From the NCBI GenBank assembly GCA_016188575.1, contig JACPHN010000044.1, positions 31,616-95,615 of the forward strand: DNA of 64,000 nucleotides, written 5' to 3'. The stretch comes from Candidatus Schekmanbacteria bacterium. Lineage in GTDB: Bacteria > CSSED10-310 > JACPHN01. This document shows, piece after piece, positions 61,888 through 64,000 of the stretch (within the stretch, counting starts at the first letter, position 1; every line of letters begins with the position of its first letter). The notes below the pieces were generated by a model. It had not been told where the DNA came from and ran no database searches. It saw only the letters and a list, made by a program, of their open reading frames with translations. The translations under genes and the position numbers were made by a program.

Positions 61888-63657
61888 GTGAACCGGAAGG
61901 CCTGGCTGCTCCTCCTCGCAGGATATCTGCTCGCCTACATCATACCGCTCGGCGCCCGCCCGCTTTTCAGTGCGGATGAGACCCGTTACGCGGAGATTCC
62001 ACGGGAGATGCTCGTCACCGGAGATTGGATCGTGCCGCGGCTGGACGACCTTCGCTACTTTGAGAAACCGCCCTTGGGCTACTGGCTGACGGCGCTGTCG
62101 GTGGCCGTGTTCGGGGAGAGCGCGTTTGCCGTGCGCCTGCCATCGGCGGTGGCGGCGGGCCTCGCGGCCTTCGCGCTGGCGGGGTTCGTGCGCGCGCAGC
62201 GTGTGCCGGCGGGCGTGCCGCTGGCCACCGCGAGCGTCTTTCTGTCGTCGGTGCTGGTATTCGGCGTCGCGGTTGTCAACGTTCTGGACAGCGGCCTGGC
62301 GCTCTTTCTCAGCCTGGCGCAGATGACCTTCTATCACGGCTACACGCGCGTCGACCGGCGCGCCCAGCTCAGATGGTTCGCGCTTTCCGGCGTGGCTGCC
62401 GGAGTCGCGTTTCTGGTCAAGGGGTTTCTCGTATTCGCGGTCATTGGCAGCGTGGTCGCTCCGTTTCTGCTCTGGCAACGCGACCTGCGCGCGCTGCTGC
62501 GCTTTTCCCTCACCGCCGGTGCCAGCGCGCTCGCGAGCGCGCTGCCCTGGTCTCTGGCGGTGCACGCGCGCGAGCCCGACTACTGGCGTTATTTTTTCTG
62601 GGTCGAGCACGTGCAGCGGTTTCTTACCCCCGACAAGGGGCAGCATCCCGAGCCACTTGGGTACTTTGTGCCCGTTCTGCTGGCCGGCGCCTTGCCCTGG
62701 ACGCTGGTGGCGCTCTTCGCCTTGCCGGAGCTGAGACGGGTGCGGCCCCACGGGCTGCTCGCGCGCTTCACATGCTGTTGGTTTGTGCTGCCCTTTGCCT
62801 TCTTCTCACTGTCATCGGGTAAGCTTGCGACCTACATCGCACCGTGCTTCGCACCGCTGGCGGTGCTTGTCACCGAGACCCTGGGTGCATTGCCTGCAGC
62901 CGCCGCGGATGTCGCGTTCCGGCGTGCCGGGCGCGCCGTTGCCAGCGTGGGCGCGGTCGTGGCGATCGCAGTGGTGGCGGTTCAGTGGCTTCCGGCCGCG
63001 AGTCGGGTGCGCTTCACCGAAGCGGAATGGTGGAAGTGCGCGCTCCTGGTCGCAGGGTTGGGGGCGTGGGGGCTCGGCTCGCTGATTGCGGGCCGGCAAC
63101 TGACCGGCATGAGTCGTCTGGCCGGCTTTGCCGCGGCACACATCCTCGTACTGCTTGCGGCGCAGCTCGCATTTCCCGCCACCGGGTATCGAGATCGCGT
63201 GGCGGGGCCACTGCTAGCGCGGATTGCGGCAGACGTCGCGAAGGACGACGTGCTCGTCTCGGACCCGTATCGGGTCAGCGCCATGTGCTGGTTCTTGCGG
63301 CGGGACCACGTGCTGCTGATGGACGAGCTGGGAGAGCTGGGCTACGGTGCGAGCTATGAGCCGGATCATCTGCTGTGGCCGGCGCGGGTTCGCGAGCAGC
63401 TCGCGGCGGAAGGCGGTTCGGGTGTCGTGTGGTATCTGACGGACCTGGAGCGCTTCCAGCGCTACGCGCCGCTCCTGCCCTCGCCCGAGTGGACGGCGAC
63501 CTCCGGAACACTGGTATTGGCACGCTATCGCGTTCGCCAGGACCGGGATTCGGGGATTGGCCGAATATCGGGTGATGCTCCTTTGCACATCTTCCCGCCG
63601 CAGGGCGCGATTCACGGCGCCCCAATGCCGGGCCGGGGATCATCGGGCCGAGAATGA
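61888..63657 (+). CDS. arnT: lipid A L-Ara4N transferase (PMT family)
   Basis: 589 residues. First periplasmic loop carries ADETRYAEIPREMLVTGDWIVPRL and YFEKPPLGYW, the donor/metal site of ArnT; about twelve membrane helices follow. Moves L-Ara4N from the undecaprenyl carrier to lipid A phosphates outside the inner membrane. GGAGG at 61872-61876 overlaps the GTG at 61876, so the GTG at 61888 is preferred. The last 35 or so residues are encoded by a dispersed repeat. No arnE/arnF flippase genes follow. Confidence 0.9.
   Translation: MNRKAWLLLLAGYLLAYIIPLGARPLFSADETRYAEIPREMLVTGDWIVPRLDDLRYFEKPPLGYWLTALSVAVFGESAFAVRLPSAVAAGLAAFALAGFVRAQRVPAGVPLATASVFLSSVLVFGVAVVNVLDSGLALFLSLAQMTFYHGYTRVDRRAQLRWFALSGVAAGVAFLVKGFLVFAVIGSVVAPFLLWQRDLRALLRFSLTAGASALASALPWSLAVHAREPDYWRYFFWVEHVQRFLTPDKGQHPEPLGYFVPVLLAGALPWTLVALFALPELRRVRPHGLLARFTCCWFVLPFAFFSLSSGKLATYIAPCFAPLAVLVTETLGALPAAAADVAFRRAGRAVASVGAVVAIAVVAVQWLPAASRVRFTEAEWWKCALLVAGLGAWGLGSLIAGRQLTGMSRLAGFAAAHILVLLAAQLAFPATGYRDRVAGPLLARIAADVAKDDVLVSDPYRVSAMCWFLRRDHVLLMDELGELGYGASYEPDHLLWPARVREQLAAEGGSGVVWYLTDLERFQRYAPLLPSPEWTATSGTLVLARYRVRQDRDSGIGRISGDAPLHIFPPQGAIHGAPMPGRGSSGRE
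63541..63656 (+). repeat. dispersed repeat copy 2 (32-base core 63619-63650)
   Basis: Exact reverse complement of 5376-5407 over the core, with fainter similarity to about 63541. It forms the 3' end of arnT and replaces its native C-terminus. Confidence 0.7.
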
Positions 63658-63763
63658 TCCGTCCCGACTACCGGCCGCGGGGATGGGTAGTCTGGAGGTT
63701 CTCGGCTCCCACCTCCTGGCGCGCCGCGGGCAGATGCGCTCGGAATCAAAACGCATCAGCGCC

Positions 63764-64000
63764 TCACAACACCCGCCGTCCCTCGCTACCGGCCTGCGGC
63801 GCCCGATGTGCGCTCGTGGCTGGACCCGCACCAGCAGCCGTGGCCAGCCGGAAGCGCACGCCAGCGAGCGGCCCACCGCCGCGAGTCGCCGCAAACAGCC
63901 GCTCCAGCTCCGCCTGCCGCTCTGCGCTCGACAACCTCGCGAAGCTCGCCGGCGCGGTCAACACCAGCCTTGGCCCGAATCCGTCATCTTCCACCGCGAC
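63764..64000 (-). CDS. C-terminal end of an unidentified protein (partial)
   Basis: Minus-strand frame open to the window edge, ending at TGA 63764-63766. About 78 residues: VEDDGFGPRLVLTAPASFARLSSAERQAELERLF, then an Ala/Gly-rich tail. Codon use is good. The segment resembles the end of a longer enzyme or nucleotide-binding protein but no family is clear. Convergent with arnT, with 106 bases between the stops. Confidence 0.4.
   Translation of the reverse strand, partial: VAVEDDGFGPRLVLTAPASFARLSSAERQAELERLFAATRGGGPLAGVRFRLATAAGAGPATSAHRAPQAGSEGRRVL

Overview
The window is high-GC DNA from a Gram-negative bacterium. It encodes lipid A modification, an outer-membrane beta-barrel protein and a LolD/MacB-type ABC exporter. 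The gene style is delta-proteobacterial in the wide sense: an MglB-like roadblock protein, a VWFA-related secreted protein, Thr-Pro-Thr (TPT) linker exoproteins, HEAT-repeat paralogues and many SBP or DUF proteins. A poorly cultured lineage near Myxococcota, Desulfobacterota or Binatota would fit, but the sequence alone does not settle this.

Layout. 0-2.1 kb: end of a deoxyhexose nucleotide-sugar operon (rmlB end, rmlD, rmd). 2.1-5.1 kb: an ArsR-type repressor followed by a glycyl radical enzyme. 5.1-7.6 kb: gene-poor DNA with a dispersed repeat, then a secreted S74-chaperone protein. 7.9-11.3 kb: a lasso-peptide-like cassette of HPr-kinase-like protein, PqqD-like RRE and Asn-synthetase-like cyclase, with no protease or clear precursor. 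11.3-17.6 kb: hairpins, gene debris (DUF11-like and YD-repeat fragments) around a VWFA protein, a TPM-domain protein and a beta-barrel protein. 17.8-25.7 kb: ABC exporter, VOC protein, NnrU-like protein, histidinol-phosphatase-like enzyme, P1 peptidase. 25.7-32.1 kb: tRNA-Val(CAC), two glycosyltransferases with an orphan MglB, TolB-like protein, SDR, DUF1571 protein. 32.2-40.7 kb: a TPT/beta-helix exoprotein and addBA. 40.9-44.7 kb: three related zinc/HEAT proteins. 45.2-48.2 kb: DUF3047 protein, shrunken AlkD, M29 aminopeptidase and a zinc-decorated pRiA4b protein. 48.2-51.1 kb: an operon of two different solute-binding proteins and a metallo-beta-lactamase-fold protein that lacks its metal motif. 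51.4-53.6 kb: an IS200/IS605 element (tnpA, tnpB). 53.6-56.1 kb: a broken Fn3/TPT gene, a coiled-coil nuclease-like protein and a hypothetical. 56.8-63.7 kb: a collinear arnBCADT operon for L-Ara4N addition to lipid A.

How it fits together. Envelope functions dominate: deoxysugars, glycosyltransferases, Ara4N-lipid A, secreted adhesin-like proteins and periplasmic binding proteins. The spaces between genes carry several dispersed palindromes and repeats, some now read as part of proteins (AddB, ArnT tail). The less ordinary systems are the protease-less lasso-like cassette, the glycyl radical enzyme with C-V-Q at the active site and no activase in view, the zinc/HEAT paralogue family, the orphan MglB, and the permease-less twin-SBP operon. 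No CRISPR array, rRNA or prophage was seen.
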